Source: a bacterium (GTDB lineage: Bacteria > Omnitrophota > Gorgyraeia > Zapsychrales > Zapsychraceae). Taken from it: 64,000 nt of DNA. The position numbers were made by a program, and so were the translations under genes. Positions 51,945 through 61,000 of this stretch are shown piece after piece (the first letter of the stretch is position 1; each line of letters starts with the position of its first letter). The notes under the pieces are model-generated. The model was not told the DNA's origin. It ran no database searches and saw nothing but the letters and a program-made list of their open reading frames with translations. Location: contig JAUIER010000006.1 of the NCBI GenBank assembly GCA_030429765.1, forward strand, positions 87,925-151,924. The letters are read 5' to 3'.

Positions 51945-51960
51945 CTTCAGAATTCTGAAG
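51945..51960. repeat. 16-bp perfect palindrome after glpD
   Basis: CTTCAGAATTCTGAAG is a perfect palindrome 40 bases beyond the glpD stop. No strong T-run follows, so it is a poor intrinsic terminator; it may be a protein-binding site or a 3'-end stabilising hairpin. Confidence 0.4.
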
Positions 51961-51999
51961 GAGAATAAATCTATAAGTCTTTGTAATAAAACAACTTAT

Positions 52000-53520
52000 T
52001 TAGTCTATTGTGATATTGGAATTTAGACAGTCATGGATGTAATCCCGGAAAGCGGGAATATCATATCCCGTGTAGGAAATTGGAAGGCGCCGCAGGATAA
52101 TATCGTCCGGCTTTTGGGCCATTTCGACATCAACGGCATATTTGATTTGGGCCCGGATAATGGGACTGTCGGGATGCAATCGTTCACCCAGCTTGGAATC
52201 CTGCTGTGTCAATTTCAGTACATCCCTGACTCGGCCGCCGTAGGTGCGGCACAAATTTTCGATCACATCAGGAGGGAGGTTGTACTCGTTCTGCAAGATC
52301 TCCGGCGTCAATGAAAGCGGCTCCCCGCCATACAACGGAACCGTTTCTTCACTTTTGCTTCCGGATGATTTGTTCTTCAATAGACTTTCCAGACTATGCC
52401 GGGCAATGACCCGGTAGGTGGTGTACTTGCCGCCGATAATGTACTGCACGCCCGAAAAAGACTCTTCGATAACGTGCTTGCGGGATACCTTTCCCGGCGG
52501 TGCCCCTTCTTTTTGGACCAACGGCCGTAATCCGGCGAAGGTCGTAATAATTTTATCCTCGGTAAATTTCTCCTTGGGAAATACCCGGCCGGCCTCTTCA
52601 AACAGGTATTCAATATCCGAATCCTTTACGGAAACGTCGTCGGGATGATCCTTATAATCCGTATCCGTTGTCCCGATCAATGAATTTCCGTACCACGGCA
52701 CGACAAAAAATATCCGCTTATCGCGCTGTGACTGAATGAACACCGCATGCTCACAAAACTGCCCGCGGTAAACAATATGGACTCCCTTGGTCGTACGGAC
52801 CTTATCCGGTGATCGACTGCGTTCTTTTTGCTGAAACACATTGGTCCATGGCCCGACGGCACAGATAATCTTTTTGGCATGAATCTGAAACACTTGTCCT
52901 GTTAAGGTGTCCTTGGCCTCTACACCCACAGCCTTGCCGTTTTCCTTGAGAAAAGACCGAACCTCGACGTAGTTGGCGACATGCGCGCCATGACTTTCGG
53001 CCTCGAGCACATTCTCCAAGACCAAACGAGCGTCATCCATCTGGGCGTCCCAGTAAATCACTCCGCCGGTCAGATTTTCCTGTTCGATCTCCGGAATAAA
53101 ATGAATGACTTCCTGAGCGCTCAATCCTCTGCCGGGATGGATCACATGCCGTCCGCTGAACACATCATAGATCTTCACCCCCAGTTTCATCATCCATAAC
53201 GGCCGCTTATCATTTTTATACACGGGTATGACAAAGGCCAGTGGATGGACGAGATGGGGCGCGCTTTTCAGCTGCACGGCTCGCTCTCTGAGCGATTCTT
53301 TGACCAACCCGAACTCAAAATTTTCCAGATATCGCAAACCGCCATGGATTAACTTGGTGGATTTACTCGATGTTCCCGACGAGAAATCACCTTTCTCAAC
53401 AAGAGCCGTTCGAATCCCCGCCTGTGACGCCAGATTGGCGACAGCCGCCCCGTTAATCCCTCCGCCAATAACTAACAGGTCATAGGGTATTTTGGATAGT
53501 TGTTCAATATTTCGTTTCAT
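52000..53520 (-). CDS. glpD: glycerol-3-phosphate dehydrogenase, FAD-dependent
   Basis: GlpD oxidises glycerol-3-phosphate to dihydroxyacetone phosphate and passes electrons to quinone at the membrane. The 506-residue protein starts with the FAD-binding YDLLVIGGGINGAAVANLASQAG, then GDFSSGTSSKSTKLIHGGLRYLE, the conserved GlpD substrate segment, and AVGPWTN and GTTDTDY. The C-terminal part (from about residue 385) is the DAO_C domain (PLYGG...NLCRTYGGRVRDVL). It lies 62 bases after glpK in the same direction, forming a glycerol-use pair. Confidence 0.95.
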   Translation of the reverse strand: MKRNIEQLSKIPYDLLVIGGGINGAAVANLASQAGIRTALVEKGDFSSGTSSKSTKLIHGGLRYLENFEFGLVKESLRERAVQLKSAPHLVHPLAFVIPVYKNDKRPLWMMKLGVKIYDVFSGRHVIHPGRGLSAQEVIHFIPEIEQENLTGGVIYWDAQMDDARLVLENVLEAESHGAHVANYVEVRSFLKENGKAVGVEAKDTLTGQVFQIHAKKIICAVGPWTNVFQQKERSRSPDKVRTTKGVHIVYRGQFCEHAVFIQSQRDKRIFFVVPWYGNSLIGTTDTDYKDHPDDVSVKDSDIEYLFEEAGRVFPKEKFTEDKIITTFAGLRPLVQKEGAPPGKVSRKHVIEESFSGVQYIIGGKYTTYRVIARHSLESLLKNKSSGSKSEETVPLYGGEPLSLTPEILQNEYNLPPDVIENLCRTYGGRVRDVLKLTQQDSKLGERLHPDSPIIRAQIKYAVDVEMAQKPDDIILRRLPISYTGYDIPAFRDYIHDCLNSNITID

Positions 53521-53582
53521 AAAACTAATTTCACCGGAGCTGTTGAAGATGGGTTGAGTTGCGTAATCCCGCGATGATCGAC

Positions 53583-55070
53583 TTACCCGGAGCCGGCCTT
53601 TTGGACGGCCTCCTTCCAGCCGGCATACAATTGCAACCGGACCGTATTTTTCATCCGCGGCTGAAATATTCTATCGGTGCGCTGGAGTTTTTCCAAATCC
53701 TTTTTTGTTTTCCAGATCCCCGCGGTCATTCCGGCCAGATAGGCCACCCCCATCACCGTCGAGTCTATGTTTTTGGGACGCTCAATCTTGCATGACAGCA
53801 TATCCGATTGAAACTGCATCAGAAAATTATTCTGACAGGCGCCGCCGTCAACCTTCAGAGTTCGAGGGGACCGACCGAACTCCTTTTTCATCAGATCAAA
53901 TACATCCTTGGTCTGATAGGCCATCGATTCAAGTGCCGCGCGGATAATATGCTGATCATTCGCCCCCCGGGTCAAGCCGGTAATCACGCCCTTGGCCTCA
54001 CTGTCCCAATACGGAGCGCCGAGCCCCACAAACGCCGGCACCAGATAAACCCCATTAGTATCCTTAAGCCCTCGGATCCGCTGTTCGCATTCCGACGCGT
54101 GTTTGATAATCTTCAATTGGTCACGCAGCCATTGAATCACCGCGCCGGCAATAAACACCGAACCTTCCAATGCGTACACCGGTCGACCTTTGTAGTCAGC
54201 GGCGATAGTGGTCAATAAACCTCCTCGAGAAACCAGCATCTTGTCACCGGTATTCAACACCATAAAACATCCTGTGCCATAGGTATTCTTGACCGTCCCG
54301 GGAGCGTAGCATCCTTGCCCATAAAGCGCGGCCTGCTGATCGCCCAATACCGCGGTGATGGGAATCCCGTTGGTCAATCCTGACTCCTTATTGGCCGTTT
54401 GTCCGAATTCAGATCCCGACGGCAGCACATCCGGTAGGATTCCCGCCGGTACCTTTAAAATCTTTAGAAGCTCCGGGTCCCATTTTTTCTGCCGGATATT
54501 AAACATCAACGTGCGGGACGCGTTCGTCATATCGGTGACATGTGACTGACCGTTCGTCAACTTATAGATCAGCCAGCTGTCAATGGTCCCGAAACACACC
54601 TGTCCTCGACGGGCCCTTTCACGAAGTTTAGTCGAGCGGTCCAGCATCCATCGGACTTTGGTACCCGAAAAGTACGGATCAAGTAAAAGTCCTGTGCGAG
54701 TACGAAATGTTTTTTCATGAGTCTTGAGTTTACGGCAGATCTCCGCCGTCCGGCGGCATTGCCATACGATAGCCCGGCCGACCGGCCTGGCCGTCTTTCG
54801 GTCCCATAGAACGGTTGTCTCGCGTTGATTGGTTATCCCGATGGCGCGGATCTGCCGGCTGGATATTTCCGCCTGACGGATCGCCGTACGGATCACCTTG
54901 CAGACCGAATGCCAAATCTCGTCGGCATCATGTTCCACCCATCCCGGTCGTGGAAAGTACTGCGTGAATTCGCGGTAGGCCTGACTAACGACCGCGCCGC
55001 GTTCATCGATGATAAACGCGCGAGATCCCGTCGTTCCCTGATCAATGGACAAAATGTATTGTTTGGGCAT
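53583..55070 (-). CDS. glpK: glycerol kinase
   Basis: GlpK phosphorylates glycerol to glycerol-3-phosphate, the substrate of GlpD encoded next. The 495-residue FGGY kinase starts YILSIDQGTTGSRAFIID, contains GITNQRETTVLWD, the FGTIDSWLIYKLT segment, and GDQQAALYGQGCY and LKVDGGACQNNFLMQFQSDML for ATP binding. Length and motif order are standard. GGGAG lies eight bases before the ATG. It follows the Gln-rich exported protein by 15 bases, so it probably shares that promoter. No glpF transporter gene is nearby. Confidence 0.96.
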   Translation of the reverse strand: MPKQYILSIDQGTTGSRAFIIDERGAVVSQAYREFTQYFPRPGWVEHDADEIWHSVCKVIRTAIRQAEISSRQIRAIGITNQRETTVLWDRKTARPVGRAIVWQCRRTAEICRKLKTHEKTFRTRTGLLLDPYFSGTKVRWMLDRSTKLRERARRGQVCFGTIDSWLIYKLTNGQSHVTDMTNASRTLMFNIRQKKWDPELLKILKVPAGILPDVLPSGSEFGQTANKESGLTNGIPITAVLGDQQAALYGQGCYAPGTVKNTYGTGCFMVLNTGDKMLVSRGGLLTTIAADYKGRPVYALEGSVFIAGAVIQWLRDQLKIIKHASECEQRIRGLKDTNGVYLVPAFVGLGAPYWDSEAKGVITGLTRGANDQHIIRAALESMAYQTKDVFDLMKKEFGRSPRTLKVDGGACQNNFLMQFQSDMLSCKIERPKNIDSTVMGVAYLAGMTAGIWKTKKDLEKLQRTDRIFQPRMKNTVRLQLYAGWKEAVQKAGSG

Positions 55071-55085
55071 ACGGATCGCTCCCTG

Positions 55086-55865
55086 TCAACGGCCCAGCCG
55101 TTGCTTGTTTTGTTGATAGGCCTGTTCACCCAGCACGCGGCGGGCCAGCTCGTCGGGATTCATCCCGTTGTTAAAATCATATTCCACAATCGCGACCATC
55201 TGCAGCACCTTTTCAAATGAATTATTCAGCAGCTCTGGATTATCGAATGACATCGAATCGATCATCTGCGCGTAATGCATCGGCGACTTGCGAAAGGTAA
55301 TCCCCTGCGAGCGGAAATCCTCCATGAACTTCGCCACGATTACTTCCTTGGATTCCATGTCAATAATCAGCGGCCAGACCTGCGACGAAATTTCCAGGTC
55401 CTCCCAGATCGTTTTCATCTCGACCACTTCCTCAACGTGAAAACCATCCGTCGGATATGAATTCCCCGTCGAGCGTGGCAATGAATTTCCTTGAGAAACG
55501 GATGAAGAAAAATTAGCGGCGGAAGATTGAGCGGCCAGCCGTGCCTGCTGAACCTGCTGCTGATAGGCCGCTTGCTGGGCGCCGACGGCCTGACGGGCGA
55601 GTTGTTGCTGCATGACACGCTGACGCGCGGCCATTTCGGCCTGCTGCCGGGCCATTTGCTGGGTCATCACCTGAACCTGTTGCTGCTGGAGCCGTCGCTG
55701 GGCCACGGCGGCCTGTCGCTGCTGCAGGATGGCGCGTTGCTGGGCCTCACGCTGCTGCTGAACAGCCCGCAGACGTTGATCCAGACCGGCGCCGGCCTGA
55801 ACATCCAGCGGAAAATTCATAACGATCATTCCCATCAGCAATGCCGTCAGTGCGAGTCGTTGCAT
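55086..55865 (-). CDS. exported Gln-rich coiled-coil protein of unknown function
   Basis: I do not recognise the family. The 259-residue protein begins with a signal peptide (LALTALLMGMIVMNFPLDVQA), then a Gln/Ala/Arg-rich segment (about 28-105) with long runs such as QQREAQQRAILQQRQAAVAQ that should form a coiled coil. A Ser/Asn linker follows, then a compact 115-residue domain (from VEEVVEMKTIWEDLEIS) that looks folded and ends RRVLGEQAYQQNKQRLGR. The ATG at 55863-55865 was chosen to start the signal peptide. A TATAAT lies only six bases before it. It leads into glpK-glpD, but no functional link is evident. Confidence 0.7.
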   Translation of the reverse strand: MQRLALTALLMGMIVMNFPLDVQAGAGLDQRLRAVQQQREAQQRAILQQRQAAVAQRRLQQQQVQVMTQQMARQQAEMAARQRVMQQQLARQAVGAQQAAYQQQVQQARLAAQSSAANFSSSVSQGNSLPRSTGNSYPTDGFHVEEVVEMKTIWEDLEISSQVWPLIIDMESKEVIVAKFMEDFRSQGITFRKSPMHYAQMIDSMSFDNPELLNNSFEKVLQMVAIVEYDFNNGMNPDELARRVLGEQAYQQNKQRLGR

Positions 55866-55871
55866 AGCCTT

Positions 55872-55877
55872 ATTATA
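55872..55877 (-). promoter_or_regulatory. -10 element abutting the start codon
   Basis: A perfect TATAAT on the minus strand ends six bases before the ATG of the Gln-rich protein. Transcription should then begin at or next to the ATG, giving a leaderless or nearly leaderless mRNA. The -35 region is poor. Confidence 0.45.
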
Positions 55878-55909
55878 GCAAAGATCCACGTCGAGGCAGG
55901 CATAATCAC

Positions 55910-55946
55910 AAAAAAAGGGCCACGCTCCTGTCGTGGAGCATGGCCC
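55910..55946 (-). terminator. strong intrinsic terminator after the TPR lipoprotein gene
   Basis: GGGCCATGCTCC pairs with GGAGCGTGGCCC (12 bp with one G-T position) around a six-base loop, followed by seven T on the minus strand. It separates the TPR gene from the Gln-rich-glpK-glpD unit. Confidence 0.93.
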
Positions 55947-55967
55947 TGAAATTGACTTGTCATTCGC

Positions 55968-56459
55968 TTATTGCGTTGTCTGTGATGACTTGGCCTCTGA
56001 AATGGTCTTCAACAAGGCCACGGAGCGCTTAAACTTTTCTTCGTCCCGGTTGAGCATGAACAGCTCAACACTTCGCTGCGCGTCCTTCTCCGCAGACTCA
56101 AACCGTCCGCTGAGCATCTTATTGGTGGACAGCATGTAGAAGGCCTCTCCGTTGTTGGGATCCACCCTGACCGCCGCACCGAACGTATCGGCCGCCCGGT
56201 CGTACTGCTTGAGCCGCATGTAAACCTGCCCCAGGACCAGATAACTGTTGATGTCCGATGGATCGGTTTTGATCGCCATGTCAAAACTGCGGATGGCCTG
56301 AGGAATATCTTTCTGATTGAGGTACTGCATACCGGCCGCTAAATACTCCTGACCGGTAACGGCTTTTCGACTCTTGGGTGTTTTGTTCTTGGCTTCATCT
56401 TTTTGTCCGCATCCTGTGATCATAAAAAGAGCTACGATTAGAACAAAATACTTTTTCAT
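55968..56459 (-). CDS. TPR-containing lipoprotein
   Basis: The 163-residue product has a lipoprotein signal (KKYFVLIVALFMITGCGQK, lipobox ITGC) and then about three tetratricopeptide repeats: EYLAAGMQYLNQKDIPQAIR, YLVLGQVYMRLKQYDRAADT and FYMLSTNKMLSGRFESAEKD. TPR lipoproteins of this type are adaptors of envelope or pilus assembly complexes. The start at 56459 follows GAGGAG; the frame itself runs from 56495 but that would bury the signal. A strong terminator follows the stop, so it forms a unit of its own or ends the unit of gltD. Confidence 0.8.
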   Translation of the reverse strand: MKKYFVLIVALFMITGCGQKDEAKNKTPKSRKAVTGQEYLAAGMQYLNQKDIPQAIRSFDMAIKTDPSDINSYLVLGQVYMRLKQYDRAADTFGAAVRVDPNNGEAFYMLSTNKMLSGRFESAEKDAQRSVELFMLNRDEEKFKRSVALLKTISEAKSSQTTQ

Positions 56460-56538
56460 ACGAGTCTCCTCTGTTTTTTGGCCGCGCATCATCAAACAAC
56501 AGCGACGAGATTACTAATCAGACTAATGTGGTTCTGAA

Positions 56539-57981
56539 TTAAACGTTGGCTTCGGCCAGTAAATAATTAGCCACGCCCTCGGCCGCGGCCCGTCCTTCCT
56601 GGATGGCCCAGACCACCAGCGACTGCCCGCGGGTCATATCCCCGGCGGTAAAAATCCCCGGGACATTTGTCATTTTGTTGGCATCCGCCTTGACATTTCC
56701 GCGATCGGTTAATTCTACACCCAATTCTTCCAGAAGTCCATTCTTGACCGGCCCCAAAAATCCCATGGCCAGCAATACGAGATCGGCATCGATCTCAAAC
56801 TCAGAACCGGGGATTTCTTTCATGTCCCGTCGGCCTGTTTTAGGATCTTTGTCCCCGAATTCCAATCGAACCGCATGCAATTTCTTGACGTTGCCGTCGG
56901 CGTCACCGGTAAACTTTTTGGTCATCACCGCAAACTCACGGTCAACACCCTCTTGATGTGATGTTGACTCACGATAAATAAACGCCCAATTCGGCCACGG
57001 GTTGTCCGCGTCCCGATCTTTGGGTGGTTTCGGCAACAGCTCAAAATTAACGACCCGCTTAGCGCCCTGACGGTTGGATGTACCGATACAGTCGGATCCG
57101 GTATCTCCCCCGCCGATCACCACAACATTCTTGCCTTCGGCTGTAATACTGACGTCCGCGTCGATCTTTTTGCCCAGACAGCGACGGTTCTGCTGCGCGA
57201 GAAAGTCCATCGCGAAATGAACGCCTTTGAGTTCGCGTCCCGGCACGGGCAAGTTACGCGGATCTTCCGCCCCGCCGCAAAGCACCACCGCGTCGTAATC
57301 ATCGGCCAGCTTCTTGGCCGATACATCGACCCCGACGTTGACCTTGGTCTTAAACTTAACGCCTTCTTTTTCCATGCGCTTTAAACGGCGTTCGACGATC
57401 GACTTTTCCATCTTGAATTCCGGAATCCCCAAAGTCAACAATCCGCCGAGAAACTCATTCTTTTCATACACCGTCACGTGAAATCCCGCTTTGTTCAGCT
57501 GATCGGCACAGGCCAATCCCGCCGGACCTGACCCGACAATCGCCACTTTCTTGTCATTGCGATGCTTGGGCGGCTCAGCCTTGATCCAGCCTTCTTTGTA
57601 CGCACGTTCAACCACCGAGACTTCGATATTTTTGATCGTAACCGCCGGTTCGTTGATCGACAACACACATGAATTTTCACATGGCGCCGGGCAGATACGT
57701 CCGGTGAACTCAGGAAAATTATTGGTTTTGTGCAGCCGCTCAATCGCCTCTTTCCAGCGGTTTCTGAAAACCAGGTCATTCCAGTCCGGAATAATATTTC
57801 CAATCGGACAGCCTTGCTGACAGAACGGCACCCCGCAATCCATGCAGCGGGCGCCCTGAAGCTTCAGCTCTTCTTCAGGCATGTCGATAACAAACTCTTT
57901 CCAGTGCTTGACGCGTTCTTTGGGATCTTGTTTGTCAAAATCCTGACGGTCGTATTTCATGAATCCTTTTACATCACCCAT
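56539..57981 (-). CDS. gltD: glutamate synthase small subunit (NADPH)
   Basis: GltD takes electrons from NADPH through FAD and passes them via Fe-S clusters to GltB. The 480-residue chain has the N-terminal Cys motifs ARCMDCGVPFCQQGCPIGN and GRICPAPCENSC for two 4Fe-4S-type clusters. The FAD site is VAIVGSGPAGLACADQL, and the NADPH site is VVVIGGGDTGSDCIG. The C-terminal GIFTAGDMTRGQSLVVWAI is the second FAD motif. It lies 71 bases downstream of gltB and is part of the same unit. Confidence 0.96.
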   Translation of the reverse strand: MGDVKGFMKYDRQDFDKQDPKERVKHWKEFVIDMPEEELKLQGARCMDCGVPFCQQGCPIGNIIPDWNDLVFRNRWKEAIERLHKTNNFPEFTGRICPAPCENSCVLSINEPAVTIKNIEVSVVERAYKEGWIKAEPPKHRNDKKVAIVGSGPAGLACADQLNKAGFHVTVYEKNEFLGGLLTLGIPEFKMEKSIVERRLKRMEKEGVKFKTKVNVGVDVSAKKLADDYDAVVLCGGAEDPRNLPVPGRELKGVHFAMDFLAQQNRRCLGKKIDADVSITAEGKNVVVIGGGDTGSDCIGTSNRQGAKRVVNFELLPKPPKDRDADNPWPNWAFIYRESTSHQEGVDREFAVMTKKFTGDADGNVKKLHAVRLEFGDKDPKTGRRDMKEIPGSEFEIDADLVLLAMGFLGPVKNGLLEELGVELTDRGNVKADANKMTNVPGIFTAGDMTRGQSLVVWAIQEGRAAAEGVANYLLAEANV

Positions 57982-58052
57982 ATGAAAACCCTTATCGTAA
58001 CTGATATTGTCTGATCAATTTGATGTCACAATAATGAATACAAATCGATTCG

Positions 58053-61000
58053 TTAATTTTGCTCGACGGCTTCTTCGTGGCCCGCTTCCGAGGTTTCCTG
58101 AATCTGCGCCAACTTGGCCGCTTCTTCCAAAACCTTGCGGTAGTCCTTCGGAAACACCTTCACAAATTGTTTCAGACATCGTTCCCAATCATTCAATATT
58201 CCCTGTGCGACAGTACTGTTAGTGAACTTGAAATGATTTTCGATTAAACCTTTGAGCTCATCGACGTCGGCCTTGTCCTTGACGTCAAACAGCTCAACCA
58301 TTCCCATATTGCATTTATTTTCAAACTCTTTATCTTTGTCCCAGATGTAGGCGATCCCGCCGCTCATCCCGGCCGCGAAATTGCGTCCAGTTGGTCCGAT
58401 AACGACAACACGACCGCCGGTCATGTATTCACACCCATGGTCCCCGATTCCTTCGACAACCGTACGCGCGCCGGAATTCCGGACACAAAAACGTTCACCG
58501 GCGATTCCTCTGAAATAGGCATCCCCTTCAATCGCGCCGTACAGACACACATTCCCGATCAGGATATTTTCTTCCGGTACAATATCAGCCTTTTTGGACG
58601 GATAGATCACAATCCTTCCGCCGGATAAACCTTTACCGACATAATCGTTAGCCTCGCCTTCCAGCGTGAAGTCCACCCCTCGGGCGAGAAACGCGCCGAA
58701 GCTCTGTCCGGCTGATCCTTTAAACTTGATCTCTATGCAGCCCTGCGGCAACCCGGCCTGACCATATTTACGGGCAATCTCACTGGAAAGCATCGTCCCG
58801 ACGGTTCGGTTGGTATTCTTGATCCGACAATCAAAAGATGTAAACGTCTTGTTGTCGATGGCTTCACGACAACTTTCAATCAATCGATTGTCCAGCGCAT
58901 TTTCTAACCCGTGATCCTGTTTGTCCACATGACGGATCGCCACATGGTCTGGAACATCCGGTTTGTGCAGGATATTTGTCAGATCCAGCCCTTTGATCTT
59001 CCAGTGATCGATGACCTCTTCGGTCTCCAACATATCAACACGACCCACCAGATCGTCAAATTTACGGAATCCCATCTCGGCCATGTACTCACGGACTTCT
59101 TCGGCGACAAAGGTGAAGAAGTTGACCACGTGCTCGACCTGACCGGTGAATTTCTTTCGTAGATCTTTATCCTGTGTCGCGATCCCGACGGAACAGGTAT
59201 TCAAATGACATTTTCTCAGGAGAATACACCCCATCGTGACCAACGCCACGGTCGAAAATCCAAATTCATCGGCGCCGAGCATACCGGCCACGACAACTTC
59301 CCGTCCGGTCTTGAGCTGACCATCGGTCTGAACACGAATGCGTCCACGAAGATCATTCATGACCAACACCTGTTGTGTCTCGGCGATTCCCAATTCCATG
59401 GGCAGACCGGCGTACTTGATCGATGTCTGCGGAGAAGCCCCGGTTCCGCCTTCATATCCACTGATCAGCAGGTGATCACTCTTTCCCTTGGATACACCCG
59501 CGGCAACGGTTCCGACACCGATTTCCGAAACCAGCTTGACGCTGACATCGGCCTTGGGGTTGGCATTCTTGAGATCATGAATCAACTGAGCCAAATCCTC
59601 AATCGAATAGATGTCATGATGCGGAGGCGGTGAAATCAAACCAACACCTTTTGTGGTATGACGTGTGTCCGCGATTTCCTGACTAACCTTGTGTCCCGGC
59701 AATTGACCGCCTTCACCCGGCTTGGCCCCCTGGGCCATCTTGATCTGAATTTGATCGGAGTTAACCAAATACTCAATCGTGACCCCGAAGCGTCCCTGGG
59801 CCACCTGCTTGATACGGCTTCGACGGAGATCACCGTTGGCGTCCGGTTTAAATCGCGCCGGATCCTCCCCACCTTCACCGGTGTTTGAAAATCCGCCCAA
59901 ACGGTTCATCGCGATCGCCAGGGTCTCATGCGCTTCTTTGGAAATGGATCCATAGCTCATCGCTCCGGTCGCGAATCGTTTGACGATTTCGCTCGCCGGT
60001 TCAACCTCTTCAAGTGGAATCGGTGTTCCTTTCTTGAATTTCAGTAAACCGCGAATGTTGGCCAGGTTAGTGGCTTGAGTATTGACTAACTTGGAATATT
60101 TCTTGAACAGCTCATAGTCGCCCGACCGGCAGGCATGCTGAAGCATACCGATGGTCTGCGGATTCAACTGATGATGCTCGCCATCTCGTCGCCAGTAATA
60201 ATTCCCCCCTTGATCCAACATCTTGTCATATACATTTGAATCAGGGAAAGCGATTTGATGCCGCCGCAACGTTTCTTCCGCTACCTCTTCAATACCAATA
60301 CCACCAATACGCGACGGTGTGGCTGTGAAATACTTTTTGATCAGCGCGCTGCCAAGCCCGATGGCTTCAAAGATCTGCGCGCCGCAATATGATTGAATCG
60401 TTGAGATCCCCATCTTGGAAATAATCTTGAACAATCCCTTACGAGTCGACTTGATATAATTCTTCTGCGCGTCCTTAAAGGAAATCTCTTCCATATAGCT
60501 GCGGCCCAACTCATATTCGATGGTTTCATAAGCAAGATACGGATTGATCGCGTTGGCCCCGTAACCGATCAGTACAGCGAAATGATGCATCTCACGCGCT
60601 TCACCGGTTTCACAGACAAGACTGACCTTGGTACGGGTCCCTTGACGGATCAAGTGATGATGCAGTCCGGCACAGGCCAGCAGCATCGGAATAGCAACCT
60701 TATCTTTGCTCACCCCGCGATCAGAAATCACGATAATCGATACGCCATCCTGAATAGCCTTATCCGCCTGGGCAAATAACTTCTCAAGCGCCGGCTCCAT
60801 CCCGTCACGTCCCTCTTCGACGTTGTAAAGCACCTTAAGACGCTTGGCCTTGAGATTGCCCTGATCAACGACGGCAATCTTCTCCAATTCTTCATTGGTA
60901 ATGATCGGACGGCTCAAGCGTAATCGATGACAATGCTCTGGCGTTTCCTCGAGAATGTTACCTTCCGCACCCAGCATCACATCCTCGGCCATGATCACTT

